This document shows, piece by piece, positions 9,924-20,001 of a DNA stretch of 64,000 nucleotides. Both the position numbers and the translations under genes were made by a program. Position 1 is the stretch's first letter. Each line of letters opens with the position of its first letter. Origin of the DNA: Acytostelium subglobosum LB1 (taxonomy: Eukaryota > Evosea > Eumycetozoa > Acytosteliales > Acytosteliaceae); contig NW_012236525.1 in assembly GCF_000787575.1 (NCBI RefSeq), positions 1,131,686 through 1,195,685 on the forward strand, read 5' to 3'. The notes under the pieces are model-generated. The model was given only the letters and a program-made list of their open reading frames with translations, was not told where the DNA came from and did not search any database.

Positions 9924-11116
9924 ATGTTAGAAAGCAAATCATCTGGGACTCTCTACAGCAATGACAACGACAACAATGTAGTAGTCGATTACATTGATGT
10001 TGGTCATGATGACGATGTTGACAACCAGCAATTGAACAGTAATGACATTGTACCATTACAACATCAACAACAACAACAACAAGTCAAGGATGTTGTCTCT
10101 GAAGTCACATCCAGAGAGTTGACAAACACACTGTTGCACTATCTTCAATCAATCGGTATACAAGAGTCAATCATTCAACAACTCAACTCTGACATGAAGC
10201 GTGTCACCGACAATGTGTACACGGCACAAGCACCATCTGATGCCACCAACGCCACCTCAACGTCAACAGCACTATCATCCATCTTTGAGTTCCATCAACA
10301 TACCTCCCAATACTTGGCGAAACTAAAGGTTAGTCAATCATCAATCACCCAAGAGTGAGCGAATGACTCACTGACTAACCCTCAATCGACACGACTCACA
10401 CTTAGACTCTCTATCATACTCATTCAATGGATCGCTTTGGAAAGGCAGCAGCGCGAAAGAGGTTCCGCACGGTGGAGCCAGACGCATACCATTATAAACA
10501 TACAACGGCAGTCGATCAACAATTAGAGTCATCAAATGCTGTACAGATCACGGCGTCCAAGGCAGAGATTGGTAGACGCATTGAGAGCTTCACAAGCAGG
10601 AAGAAGTTGGACAACTCTGACTTTAACACGCGAGAGTTTAGGTTCGACCCTGGTGGCGAGGCCGTCCTAGACAACAGTGCAAGGACTCATCCACTGCCAC
10701 CCTCAAAGATCAAAGAGACGAGGACCTCCAATCAAGAGGGACCCCTAGTGATCAGCGACCAAGAGCGTGAAGCAATGAAGTACAAGCCCTACATTGATGA
10801 GAGGACAACCATCGTCGAGACACACATTGGTATATGTATGTATCACTTGATTGCAATGATTGCGTGATTGTATTAACATACCTCTCTAGTGCCAGCCACA
10901 TCACATGATCTATGCGATAGGATCAAACGAATAGAGGACAAGATCATGGAGATTGAGACAAAGGATCCAAACTTCTTCAAGCAACTGTATGAGGCTAGAC
11001 AAAAGGCCAACCTCACTATTGATCATCATCATCAACCTGGTGCGACTACATCATCATCGACATCAACATCGACATCACAAACAACAACAAAGAGTAATAG
11101 CAAGACCAAGTCATGA
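9924..11116 (+). CDS. mbip: MBIP-like subunit of the ATAC histone acetyltransferase complex
   Basis: Exons 9924-10328, 10406-10829 and 10890-11116 give 351 residues, near the 344 of the human protein. The N-terminal third is Asp/Asn/Gln-rich with a helix (SRELTNTLLHYLQSIG). The middle matches the MBIP core (SKAEIGRRIESFTSRKK then FNTREF and ARTHPLPPSKIK). The last exon has the typical C-terminal helix (HDLCDRIKRIEDKIMEIE followed by DPNFFKQL), then a Thr/Ser-rich tail. MBIP binds the GCN5-containing ATAC complex in animals and was first found as a MAP3K12 inhibitor. The second junction at 10406 is supported because the frame is blocked just upstream by the acceptor's own TAG. The stop is 26 bp from the convergent UBX gene. 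Confidence 0.75.
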
Positions 11117-11142
11117 TCGTCAATCCATTCATCATCAATGTA

Positions 11143-12090
11143 TTATTTCGCTACGACCATTACAGAGACTCCTGGACATAGGTCAGCATCGACCAAAGTG
11201 GCACTATCATCAGAGTACACACGAGCTGGAGCGTTGGTCACAATGTCATACTCAACATCTCGCATCAAGTCCTTCGAATCGATAAACTCTCTCAAGTCCT
11301 GTTACGTTTGATCAACGTTAGATGGTTAGCGATGTGGCCACTACTCGACTCGACACGACTCGAATCATACCTGGACCTTGTCAGTGTACATAAACTTCCT
11401 GGTCAGACACGCTCCACTTGGGAACCTTATCTGGATCCTTGTGATATCGCCCTCAGTCGGTTCAGGCTTGAGGTTATCGCGCAGTTCTTGTATCCTCTGT
11501 ATCCTCCTTTCCTTCTCGTCAGCATCCATTAACTTTTGTAGCATCCTCTCTTGCTTCTCATCTCTGTCCTCATCAGTCTGCAGTGAATGCTCATACTCAA
11601 TGTTCAGTTGACGTATTGCCAATTCCAACTTCTTCCTTGCCTCCCAATCCAATGAGTTTTGATTCGAGGCCGGAGTAGTGACTACATCTCCTTTCAATGT
11701 CCTTCCAGTCTTTGTCTTTGTCTTTTTGTTGTCATCTTTTATAGTTGGCTCCAACTCTATTGATTGTGACAATAACTTCTCCTCCAACTTCTTCCTTGTC
11801 TTTACAATACTATCTCTTGTAAGATTATATTGTTCAGCCTGTTTATCATTTATAAGTTGTTTTCTTGCATCATTTAACTCATTACTCTCTATGTATATAT
11901 ATTGTAATATAGTGAGTCATGTATCGTGCCATGTCAGCTGACAGAGTGATTGATAGATAAACATACTCTTGGAGAATTTAATCTGTCTGTTCTTCCTATT
12001 CTTAAAGTATGGAACTACCAACTCAAGATAAAAGGTAACCAGTAATGCAATAAAGATTAACAATCCAATTGATTGAAAGAATGATATCAT
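11143..12090 (-). CDS. Membrane-anchored UBX-domain protein
   Basis: Minus-strand exons 11967-12090, 11371-11888 and 11143-11298 give 265 residues. Exon 1 encodes one N-terminal membrane helix (SIGLLIFIALLVTFYLELVV) followed by basic residues. A long charged coiled-coil follows (ARKQLINDKQAEQYNL through ERRIQRIQELRDNL), then a C-terminal UBX domain (ITRIQIRFPSGACLTRKF, YDIVTNAPARVY, LCPGVSVMVVAK). UBX domains bind the AAA ATPase p97/VCP (Cdc48), so this protein could recruit Cdc48 to a membrane, probably the ER. The usual FPR loop is replaced by NAPAR. The splice joins are all in frame and restore the UBX fold across the last intron. Confidence 0.82.
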
Positions 12091-12564
12091 CTTCTCTTTA
12101 AGTATGTATGTTTGTAAGTATATATGAAAGATATAATTATATGTACAAGTAGGTTATTTACAACAATCAAAGATTGAATGATTGATTGAATGTATGAATG
12201 AATGAGTGGATGATGACCCTTTAGGTCCCATGAAGGACCACTTCCCCTCTCCCCACGAACCAAAATGATTGTGGTCAGTCCAACTACCACTCTGTCGACA
12301 TCCGGATGTTGGAGCTGACGCAAGGGTTGTTGCAGCTGACGCGAGGGTAGTGTATCTCTATCTATCATGAATGTTGTGTTGAAGTATCATCCTGCATTGA
12401 TTGCTGACTGTCCAAACTAATCTAATCTAAACTATTAGTTAGCTCGCTTATTGGCTCGCTCAATCGTTGGCATAAGACCAAAAAAAGAGGACATGTTAAT
12501 GTTTATATATAATGTATACTGTGTCTGTGAATGAATGAATGAATGAATGAATGAGAGGGAGGGA
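12091..12564. other. Intergenic spacer
   Basis: The spacer separates the start of the UBX gene from the 3' end of the MIC10-like gene. It contains ATTGA and GAATGAAT runs and two near-identical 14-base pieces around 12312 and 12335 (GCTGACGCAAGGGT, GCTGACGCGAGGGT). I see no gene. Confidence 0.5.
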
Positions 12565-13077
12565 TTAATGTGATTCGGACTTGGGCACAGAGTCAAACTT
12601 GATCTCTGGCTCTGCAGAGGTGATTGACTTGGCAGAGGGGGCTGGTGTGGTGGCATTAGCCTGCTTTGATCTTGGACAAACAACACTGCTTCCGCGACAA
12701 GCCATTCTTCCTCTTGTGCAATCGTTAACGCCCATTCCCAGACCAATACCTGCTCCAAACACCATGAATGTTCCAACAACCTTTAACTTGCTTGCTATAT
12801 ATTTGATTCGATTGATTGGTCAAATGAATGATTGAATGATTGATCGAAATGATTGATTGAATGTTTGGTCAAAGGTTCGAGAGTGTTAGCAAGGTGGTAG
12901 TTATTTAGTCACAGCAGTCAGAACATGTTGTTACGTACTGAACAGCAACAGACCCAGTGGAGCCAAAGCACCGTATGTAGTCTTCTTGAGGACAGATTCG
13001 ACGCAACGCTCTGTGTTGTGAATCAATTTCAAATCATCTGGGTTGGGAGTAGTAGCAGCAGTTGTGTTGTCCGACAT
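12565..13077 (-). CDS. MIC10-like subunit of the mitochondrial MICOS complex
   Basis: Exons 12939-13077 and 12565-12794 on the minus strand, 122 residues. The N-terminal part (NTERCVESVLKKTTYGALAP) leads into a first short membrane segment (LGLLLFTSKLK). The second segment carries the glycine ladder GAGIGLGMGVNDC that marks MIC10 and drives its oligomerisation at crista junctions. Only the N-terminus and the two segments match MIC10. A C-terminal extension of about 50 residues with three Cys (CTRGRMACRGSSVVCPRSK) and a Ser/Pro/Lys-rich tail is unusual for the family. Intron 12795-12938 is full of ATTGA repeats. The assignment rests on the glycine motif and size. Confidence 0.7.
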
Positions 13078-13722
13078 GTTTATATCTATCTAATCTATCT
13101 ATCTCTGTCTTGTCAATTCAATGTCTAGTTTGGTTTGAAACATGTGTGTGAGAACATCATAATGACAAGACACTGAACAACACCACCACACCCGACACTC
13201 TCTTCCACATGTTGCGAAGATGAAGACCACAATGTTTTTTCATGAACTTCATTCTAATTATCCCTATCTTTGTTGATGAATGAGTTTATCTCTATCAATC
13301 CCTCCCTGTGTACTATCCTATTATAGCATTCACAACGAACGGACAATATAGTTATATTCATATTAGTATACTCTTTTACAATTTTGGTATATTCTATGTT
13401 TACAAAAAGGTATTGTTCCATTGCCTAAATAATAAATAGGTTTTAAGTTATTGACCTACCAACAATCAAATCAACCAAATAGACCATATTGATTGGATAC
13501 TACCCCCACGTCATCCATTCAGAGAATGAAGTGATTGGTTGTTTTGTTTGGTTGTTAGAAAGGTGTGTGTTTGTTCGTGAGTTAATACCCCTTCCCAACT
13601 TTAACAACTCTAACAACTCTGTCAATCAAACAACTACAACTATCTTTGCATTCTATTCTAATCATTTATATACATACAATTAAATACTTATAAAGAGATA
13701 GATACAAATAAATAGATATATA
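13078..13722. other. Divergent spacer between MIC10-like and patatin genes
   Basis: This 645-bp AT-rich sequence holds the promoters of both flanking genes. A short open frame at 13489-13683 has no coding character. No repeats of note and no RNA gene seen. Confidence 0.5.
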
Positions 13723-14769
13723 ATGTCAACAAAATCAAAGGATATTGATCAGAAGGAACAGGAGGATGATGAAATGGATGGACATCCAGATAACTTGGAT
13801 CAGAACACTATGGAGGGCGGTCAAGGATCAACTAGATTGATACTTAGTATTGATGGTGGAGGTATGCGTGGTCTTATTGCCCTCCAACTAATAAGATACC
13901 TTCATGATCATCTTGGTATTGACTTGGTCGAGAAGGCTGACTTGGTCGGAGGTACATCCACTGGCGCATTGCTCACATTCGCCAAGATCAAGGGATTGTC
14001 CTACCAAGAGATTGAAGACACCTACAAGAGTATGGGTAAGATTATATTCGGTGGATTCTTCAAGAAGATGCTCAACTTTGCAAGATACCTATGCTTTGGT
14101 GACATGGCTGCCTATGAGAATGAGCTTCAACGAATCTTTGGTGATGGACTCATGGGCAACTTCCATCAAGATCACAAGATGTTCTTGCTTACATCCAGTC
14201 TGGCAAAGGATGATATCAACTACATCACAACAATCATTTCAAACTACAACTCCAAGGACAAGGACATCAAGCTGGTCCAGGGGATGAGGGCAACATCAGC
14301 CGCGCCACCATACTTCTCTTCAACACAATTTGACAACAAACGATTCGTGGACGGTGGCATCCTGGCCAACAACCCAATAGTCAAGGCCAAGCAAGAGGCA
14401 GACAACATGTACAAAATAGGCACCAAGTTGATCTTTGTCTCAGTGGGCACAGGCCACGTATTGAATCGTGCCACATCAGACGACAGCTCAATGTCCTTGG
14501 CCAACACGCTGGTCAACTGCATCGCCAACTCACACTCAATACACAAGGACTTCAAACAAGCGGTTGACAATAATCCATACATCAGTTATCATCGCTTTGA
14601 CGTCCTACTCGATCGTCACATTGGACTGGACGATCATAGTGAGGCAGCCTACAAAGCGATGGACCAGGTTGTCAAGGAGTACCTGGCTGATGACAAGACA
14701 AAGGAGAAGATGGACAACCTCAAGAAGGACCTTGAAGAGATGATACAACCAGGCACAACTCAAGCCTGA
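13723..14769 (+). CDS. Patatin-like phospholipase
   Basis: Single exon, 348 residues. After an acidic N-terminus the patatin domain begins at residue ~38 (LILSIDGGGMRGLIALQLI, containing the GGGxRG oxyanion motif). It continues with the nucleophile elbow GGTSTGALL (Ser of GxSxG) and the catalytic Asp in KRFVDGGILANNP. Together these form the Ser-Asp dyad of patatin and cPLA2-type lipid acyl hydrolases. No signal peptide or membrane helix, so a cytosolic enzyme acting on membrane lipids is likely. The C-terminal helix (TKEKMDNLKKDLEEMI) is charged. It converges with the MDR enzyme, the two stops being 44 bp apart. Confidence 0.9.
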   Translation: MSTKSKDIDQKEQEDDEMDGHPDNLDQNTMEGGQGSTRLILSIDGGGMRGLIALQLIRYLHDHLGIDLVEKADLVGGTSTGALLTFAKIKGLSYQEIEDTYKSMGKIIFGGFFKKMLNFARYLCFGDMAAYENELQRIFGDGLMGNFHQDHKMFLLTSSLAKDDINYITTIISNYNSKDKDIKLVQGMRATSAAPPYFSSTQFDNKRFVDGGILANNPIVKAKQEADNMYKIGTKLIFVSVGTGHVLNRATSDDSSMSLANTLVNCIANSHSIHKDFKQAVDNNPYISYHRFDVLLDRHIGLDDHSEAAYKAMDQVVKEYLADDKTKEKMDNLKKDLEEMIQPGTTQA

Positions 14770-14813
14770 ATCGGATAGTACCTATAACTACAATGTATAA
14801 AGATTAGAATAGT

Positions 14814-15785
14814 TTATTTACTGATTTGGACGACGACTCTACCCTCCTCGGTCGACTTGTCCCAGGTGGACTCAATGTCCTCGAGCGGCGAGACAAAGAT
14901 GGGCACCTTGAGCCTGCCCTCGCGGTTCTCCTTGAGCAGTTGGTTGATGTTTTCATTGATGAATAGCTCGATACCATTGGCTGGGTAGCTGCCGAATCCA
15001 GATCCCATGAGCTCAATGCCCGTGCTTCTAAGTGTAGCGGACTTGATGTTGATTGTTGGTCCGGCCATCTCACCGACTGTCACTATCCTTGTGCGATGGT
15101 GACCAGCGCCACTCGTGCTCAATGCAGTTATAATGAGTTCCAATGGTTTGCTGTATAGATAGTCGATCACAATGTCGATGGGAGTTGTCTTGTGTAGTTG
15201 TTTGAACTGATCGATCAACACATCATCGGGTTGATCAATCTTGAAAACTTGGTCCGCACCAAGTTCCTCCTTCAACTCTTTGAGTGCGGTCTCATTGCGA
15301 CCAGTTGCGTACACCTTTGATGCGCCATACAGTCTCGCCAGCTGAACGGCCAGCTTGCCAGTGAATCCCGTTGCACCATTGATCAGCACGACGTCGTTGG
15401 GCTTGATCTGAGCACGCTCCTTCAATGCCATCGCAGCTCCGAGTACAGCGTTGGGGAGGGCAGCGGCCACCTGAGGATCAGAGCCCTTGTCCAACACAGT
15501 CCACTTGTTCTTTGTGACCACTGCCTTCTCTGCAAGCATTCCAGTGATACCCATTGCATAGATGAGTGTACCGTCGTCCAACTGAGCGACTCCGTCCACG
15601 CCAACGGTACAAGGGAATTCCTTATAAGCCAAATAATGTTTACCATTAGCCTTTGAACGATCCAATTGTTTGATCGTCGATGTCAACACCTTTACAACCA
15701 CCTGTTGATCATTAGCTGGTGTAGGTACAACAAAGTCACTAACAAACTTTGGTGATCCCAATTTATATAGTACTGCAGCTCTCAT
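14814..15785 (-). CDS. Quinone-oxidoreductase-like MDR family enzyme
   Basis: Single exon, 323 residues, ATG at 15785. The N-terminal GroES-like half (MRAAVLYKLG through FPCTVGVDGVAQL) is followed by the Rossmann half with the NADPH-binding motif INGATGFTGKLAVQLARLYGA and KVYATGRNE. There are no structural or catalytic zinc cysteines, which places it with quinone oxidoreductases or enoyl reductases of the medium-chain dehydrogenase superfamily. It probably uses NADPH on an alpha,beta-unsaturated carbonyl or quinone; substrate unknown. It is divergent from the SnoaL-like gene across a spacer with repeated elements. Confidence 0.87.
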   Translation of the reverse strand: MRAAVLYKLGSPKFVSDFVVPTPANDQQVVVKVLTSTIKQLDRSKANGKHYLAYKEFPCTVGVDGVAQLDDGTLIYAMGITGMLAEKAVVTKNKWTVLDKGSDPQVAAALPNAVLGAAMALKERAQIKPNDVVLINGATGFTGKLAVQLARLYGASKVYATGRNETALKELKEELGADQVFKIDQPDDVLIDQFKQLHKTTPIDIVIDYLYSKPLELIITALSTSGAGHHRTRIVTVGEMAGPTINIKSATLRSTGIELMGSGFGSYPANGIELFINENINQLLKENREGRLKVPIFVSPLEDIESTWDKSTEEGRVVVQISK

Positions 15786-16022
15786 TATTATTATTATTTA
15801 GATATATATATATTATTAGTATTTGATTGAATGAATATCTAACTTTGTACAAGATAGTTATATTTATAGTTATTATTAATTAAACATACTCGTGAGTTAA
15901 TGATGATTATGATTCATAATAATGGAGATCGAGTGGATGGTGAAGTTGAAGATTCAACAATGTGCTGAATCTGACTGAATGGATGCATGAAGTGGGGTAT
16001 GGAGAAGACATCTGACTCGCGA

Positions 16023-16203
16023 CTTTTGGTTCCTGAATGCGTTCTCCACACCCACATTTATGACATATTTTGGGACTAGCATCAAAGGGGGTTGATCAGA
16101 TCAATTTCCGGAACATGATCTTTTGGTTCCTGAATCATCCAAATAGTATAAATCCGATTGTAGACTATTCTTAATAATATTTTGGAATCAAACTCAGGAA
16201 CCA
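16023..16203. promoter_or_regulatory. Repeated GGTTCCTGA elements in a divergent promoter
   Basis: CTTTTGGTTCCTGAAT is perfectly repeated at 16023-16038 and 16120-16135. A 10-bp inverted copy (TCAGGAACCA) lies at 16194-16203. All three sit in the 530-bp spacer (15786-16315) between the MDR enzyme and the SnoaL-like gene. This suggests binding sites for a shared regulator, but that is inference from copy number and position. The rest of the spacer is AT-rich with no gene. Confidence 0.5.
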
Positions 16204-16315
16204 TACTTTATTATTATAAATAACTCTACAATTAAATAGTAAAATGTATATCAATTCAATCAAGCAATCAAACAAATAATATAATCAAATAATCATCAAT
16301 CAAACAATAATAATA

Positions 16316-16730
16316 ATGTCACCAAATATTAGAGAGAACCTTAATACTATACTAAAGGGTATCCAGGATAATAAGATACTTGAGGTATTCGATAAATATT
16401 ATCACAATAATGTTGTGATGTATGAGAAGGGTGATTCAACCAATCGTGTTGGAAAGGATGCAAATAGAAAGTCTGAACAATCATTTGTCGACAATGCCAC
16501 TATCCATGAGGCCAAAGGTATATATATATATATAATTAACATGACCTTAATCAATCAATAATAATATTAACTCCTTTATTCGCATAGTCTTGAAGATATT
16601 GGTCGATGGCAATAACACTGCTTATGAGATGTACATGGACTTTACCTATGGAGGTCATAATGTTAAGAAGACCCAATGGGCCATCCAACAATGGCAGGAT
16701 GGTTTGGTGATCAAGGAGGAGTTCTACTAA
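16316..16730 (+). CDS. SnoaL-like (NTF2-fold) small protein
   Basis: Exons 16316-16517 and 16588-16730, 114 residues. The sequence has the NTF2/SnoaL pattern: a first helix followed by FDKYYHNNVVMYEKG, then strands in AYEMYMDFTYGG, KTQWAIQQWQDG and VIKEEFYY. Small proteins of this fold include polyketide cyclases, steroid isomerases and many binding proteins; the reaction cannot be told from sequence. The intron begins with a TA repeat. A TGGAATCATTCCA palindrome follows the stop at 16754-16766. Confidence 0.75.
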
Positions 16731-16863
16731 TCTAGTAACTCACTCTATCTTACTGGAATCATTCCACTCATTCAATCACACTCACTCATTCATTCATTCT
16801 ATCATTCCAATAAATGTAAATAAGGAATAATCCCAATTTAAATATTGTCCTATCCAACAAGAT

Positions 16864-19334
16864 TTATACTAAACTCTCTCCTTTCGATATGATAAAGTGC
16901 TTGATAAAGTCTGCTTTCTTCTTGACGATGATGGCGTCGGTGGTCTGTTGAGATTGTGGTGATGTTGGACTTGGTCGTAGTAGTACAGTGGAGAATACAA
17001 TGGCCAGTTGATCAGCCGTCAGTTTGTTCTCCTGCTGGTGCGTCAACACTTCGGCCAAGAAGGACATTAGGTAGAAGAACACGTTGTAGTTTACAGATGG
17101 CAGATGAGAGATCAGCGTCTTGCAGGCCAGCGCCGACGACGACGCGTCCAGCGCCTGCTGGTACATGTTGTAGGGCACGACGGGCTCCACCAGGTACTCA
17201 AAGAAACGGATCAAACACTCGGCCATCGAGTGGATGCCGCTGTGGAACGGCAGGGGTGTGCCGCGGTCGATGGCTTCGACGATGGCCTCCATCTCCTTGT
17301 TGACAGCCGACTCGAGGAAGAGTGACTCTTCGCGCATTCCATTGGAGTAGATGTGATCGATCATGCGCCAGATCTCCTTGGGTATCGACAGCTTCTTCTG
17401 CTCGATGGGGATGGGTGCGCCGGTGAGGATGGGCGTTGGGTAGCGCACGAGGTTGTCCAGCGAGTTGCCCATGAACGTGTGCTGGAACTTGCCCGAGATT
17501 GAGATGAAGTAGTCCTTGCCATTCTCCAAATGCAGGATCAGGATGTCGTCCATCGATTCGTTGAGCACGTTGAGCGGGCCCGATGTGTTGGAGTCAACAA
17601 ACACAGTGAGCTCAATGGTGATCTTCTCCTTGGGTATCATCATGCCGGCGATTGGCGAGATCTTGAGCCATGGCCGACAGAGTATGCGCTCGTCTAGCTT
17701 GGGAATGAATTTGAATCGCGCGATTACCTGGCCAATGTTCTCGATGACGATCTGTCGCGTGACGGGCACCATGAAGCGCACTGTTCCAAAGTCGATGCTG
17801 TTGGTGTTGATGTTCGCGTCGGGCATGGCGTCGTTCTCCTTTTTGTCCAACTCTTTGACGATCTCTTGGTAGATACGTGCGCGTGCCTCGGGGATGACAA
17901 CGCGCACCTTGATAATGAATGATCCAGACACTGGTCTATGATCGGAGGAGAGTAGTTCATGTCGCTTGTACGCCAAGATACCGACGTTCTCGGCAGTCTT
18001 TGATGTCTTCCAGAGGATACGGTCACACCATGCTGGCGTACGCTTCTTCTCGCTCGAGTCATAATCGTTGGTGCCTGGGTCGTACTTGTAGGTGGGGGCG
18101 AAGCTTATTGGAGGCTCCTGGAAGCCCTCGAACGCTGCGCCATTCTTCATCTGGAGGTACAACTGATCGTGCAGGAACAAGTTATAAAAGTCCTTCTGTA
18201 TAATGCTGTCCTTGACCTCCTGATCTGGCAGAGGTACTCTATAATTCAAGTCTCCAATCCAAAAGAGTTGACTATTTGATTGATTGAGTGAGTGGAATGG
18301 TCCCAGTACCGGACTAATCATGTGACAATGAAGTGACGTTGGCTAACTTACTCGTGATCGTATATATTGATGAATGAACCGTCAGAGTCACTGATGAACT
18401 TGAGTGTTCTTGAGATATCCTTTTGATCTTGATTCCTACGCATGACATTCTCCATGTGAGCATTGAGATGTGAGTTGATGATGCAGATTGATGTGTTGTA
18501 GAATTGGAAACGGATGGCCACGCCACCCTTGTTGCCCATCATGCCCATGATGCCCACGGCGGCAATGTCCGACTGCACATGGGTGATGTTCTTCAAATGC
18601 TCCTTCTTGACGTAGACGCACAGCAGGATGCCGACGAGTTGACGACTGAGCAGCTTCACATAGTCGCCCTGTTGTGCCAATGTCTGTTGGATGGCCTGCT
18701 CCCACGGGGCAGCGCGCGTAGTGTCGCCCAGCAGCAGAGCCTCAGCCGTCAGGTCGAGCTCTTGGAAGCCAATCGCGTAGATGTCTGGGCGCATTGATGA
18801 TGCGCCGCCCGTCGACAGGCCGTCCGCGCCACCGCTGCCCGGCTCGAGCCAGGCGTCCAGCGGCTCAGACGGCTTCTTTCCATTGACATTCCAAGTGCCT
18901 AAAAAGATGACCATATTGTCCTTCTTTGTGTACTCTGGTTCGCGCTCCTTCAACTTGTTCGATATCCACTGACTGCTAATATCCGTTGGTTTGTGTGCAA
19001 TAGGCGGCAGTGGCTTCTGATACTGATGTGCAATAGCGCCACTCAACTCCATTGCTTTGATTGATGTATTCGATACTCCATCTAAGTAAGGGTCATTGTT
19101 GTAGGTGGTGTATCAGTATCACATGATTGAATGATTGATTGATTGAATGAATGATGTCATACCTTCGTTATTGTTATTTGACAGTTGTGGACTTGTTGAG
19201 GCTATTGGTGGTGAAGATGATGTTGATGAAGGGGATGAAGTATGTCCATTCTGTGTCGTTGCTGCTGATGCTGTAGTAGTTGATGTTGTTGATGGTGATG
19301 TAGAAGTAGCAGCAGCAGCGCTATCAGTTGTCAT
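16864..19334 (-). CDS. Dd5P4: OCRL-type inositol polyphosphate 5-phosphatase with ASH and RhoGAP domains
   Basis: Exons 19163-19334, 18352-19081 and 16864-18271 on the minus strand, 769 residues. A Thr/Ser/Ala-rich N-terminus is followed by the 5-phosphatase domain with TWNVNGK, FWIGDLNYR, PAWCDRILW and SSDHRPV. Then come an ASH domain (INTNSIDFGTVRFMVPVT) and a RhoGAP-like domain (KLSIPKEIWRMIDHIY, LADQLAIVFSTVLLRPSP-type end). The architecture is that of human OCRL/INPP5B and Dictyostelium Dd5P4, which hydrolyse PI(4,5)P2 and PI(3,4,5)P3 on endosomes and phagosomes. The arginine-finger loop of RhoGAPs reads ESLFLESA here, without the catalytic Arg, as in OCRL, so GTPase activation is unlikely. 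The third exon start was chosen at 18271 because it joins YDHD to QLFWIGDLNYR, as in the family. Confidence 0.92.
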
Positions 19335-20001
19335 CTTCTACTAACTTGTACTTGTTGAGGTTGTAGTTGTAATTGTAATAGTAGTAATGTGTGTAGTATG
19401 TCCCGGGTTGATTGATTGAATGATAGAATGAATGAATCGAGTTGGATAATTTATTGATGGGTGTGTGGGTCGTTGAAGCTTGATGTAGTTGGGTCTCATT
19501 CACTAACTTGTTGTAAAAACAGATATTTAGTGAAAGAAGAACATGGTGCATTGATGAGGTCAACAATTATGACAAATATTCAATGAAGGATTGTGCCAAA
19601 AGAGTATGATGCGACAACATCAACCAGGATCTACTCCTACACTCCACTACTCTTTATTTTAAACTTAGCCAATGATATCATTTATTTATACAAGTTATTC
19701 GAATCATAATGTTGTCATCTAGTATTACAACATACAAAGATTAGTGATCATTATTGTTTTTGAACCTAGCTCTAACCCTTGCCCTAACCCTTGCCCTCGC
19801 TAGAGACTTGAAAGTGTTGACAACCCTCAACCCTCGATTTTTTTTCTTTTTTTCTCACCAACCTTGCAAGCACATCAATGAACTTGAGTTTCAAACACTT
19901 TCGCCTTGCATTCAACTCTATCATTACCCTTCAAAGTGCACTCAGAAGTACCAAAGTAACAGCAGCAGCAACAGCTACATATATTATCAACAACAACAAC
20001 A
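19335..20001. other. Divergent spacer with telomere-like tandem repeat
   Basis: This 667-bp spacer lies between the 5-phosphatase (minus) and PheRS beta (plus). At 19773-19796 the 12-mer TAACCCTTGCCC is repeated twice in tandem, resembling degenerate telomere sequence. The 5' leader of the PheRS gene has CAG and CAA runs. No gene seen. Confidence 0.5.

Noticed and set aside
12087-12368. Minus-strand open frame of 93 codons upstream of the UBX gene
   Set aside because: It overlaps the UBX start and promoter and runs through repeat sequence; no recognisable protein.
12869-12890. GGTTCGAG-type sequence as a tRNA T-arm
   Set aside because: No matching A box or cloverleaf can be drawn around it, and it lies inside the MIC10 intron.
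18306-18351. A short intron in the 5-phosphatase ending at an earlier AG, which keeps PVLGPFHSLNQSNS in the protein
   Set aside because: The extra residues are a translated palindrome and CAATCA run typical of introns, and the longer intron joins the conserved YDHD to QLFWIGDLNYR directly.
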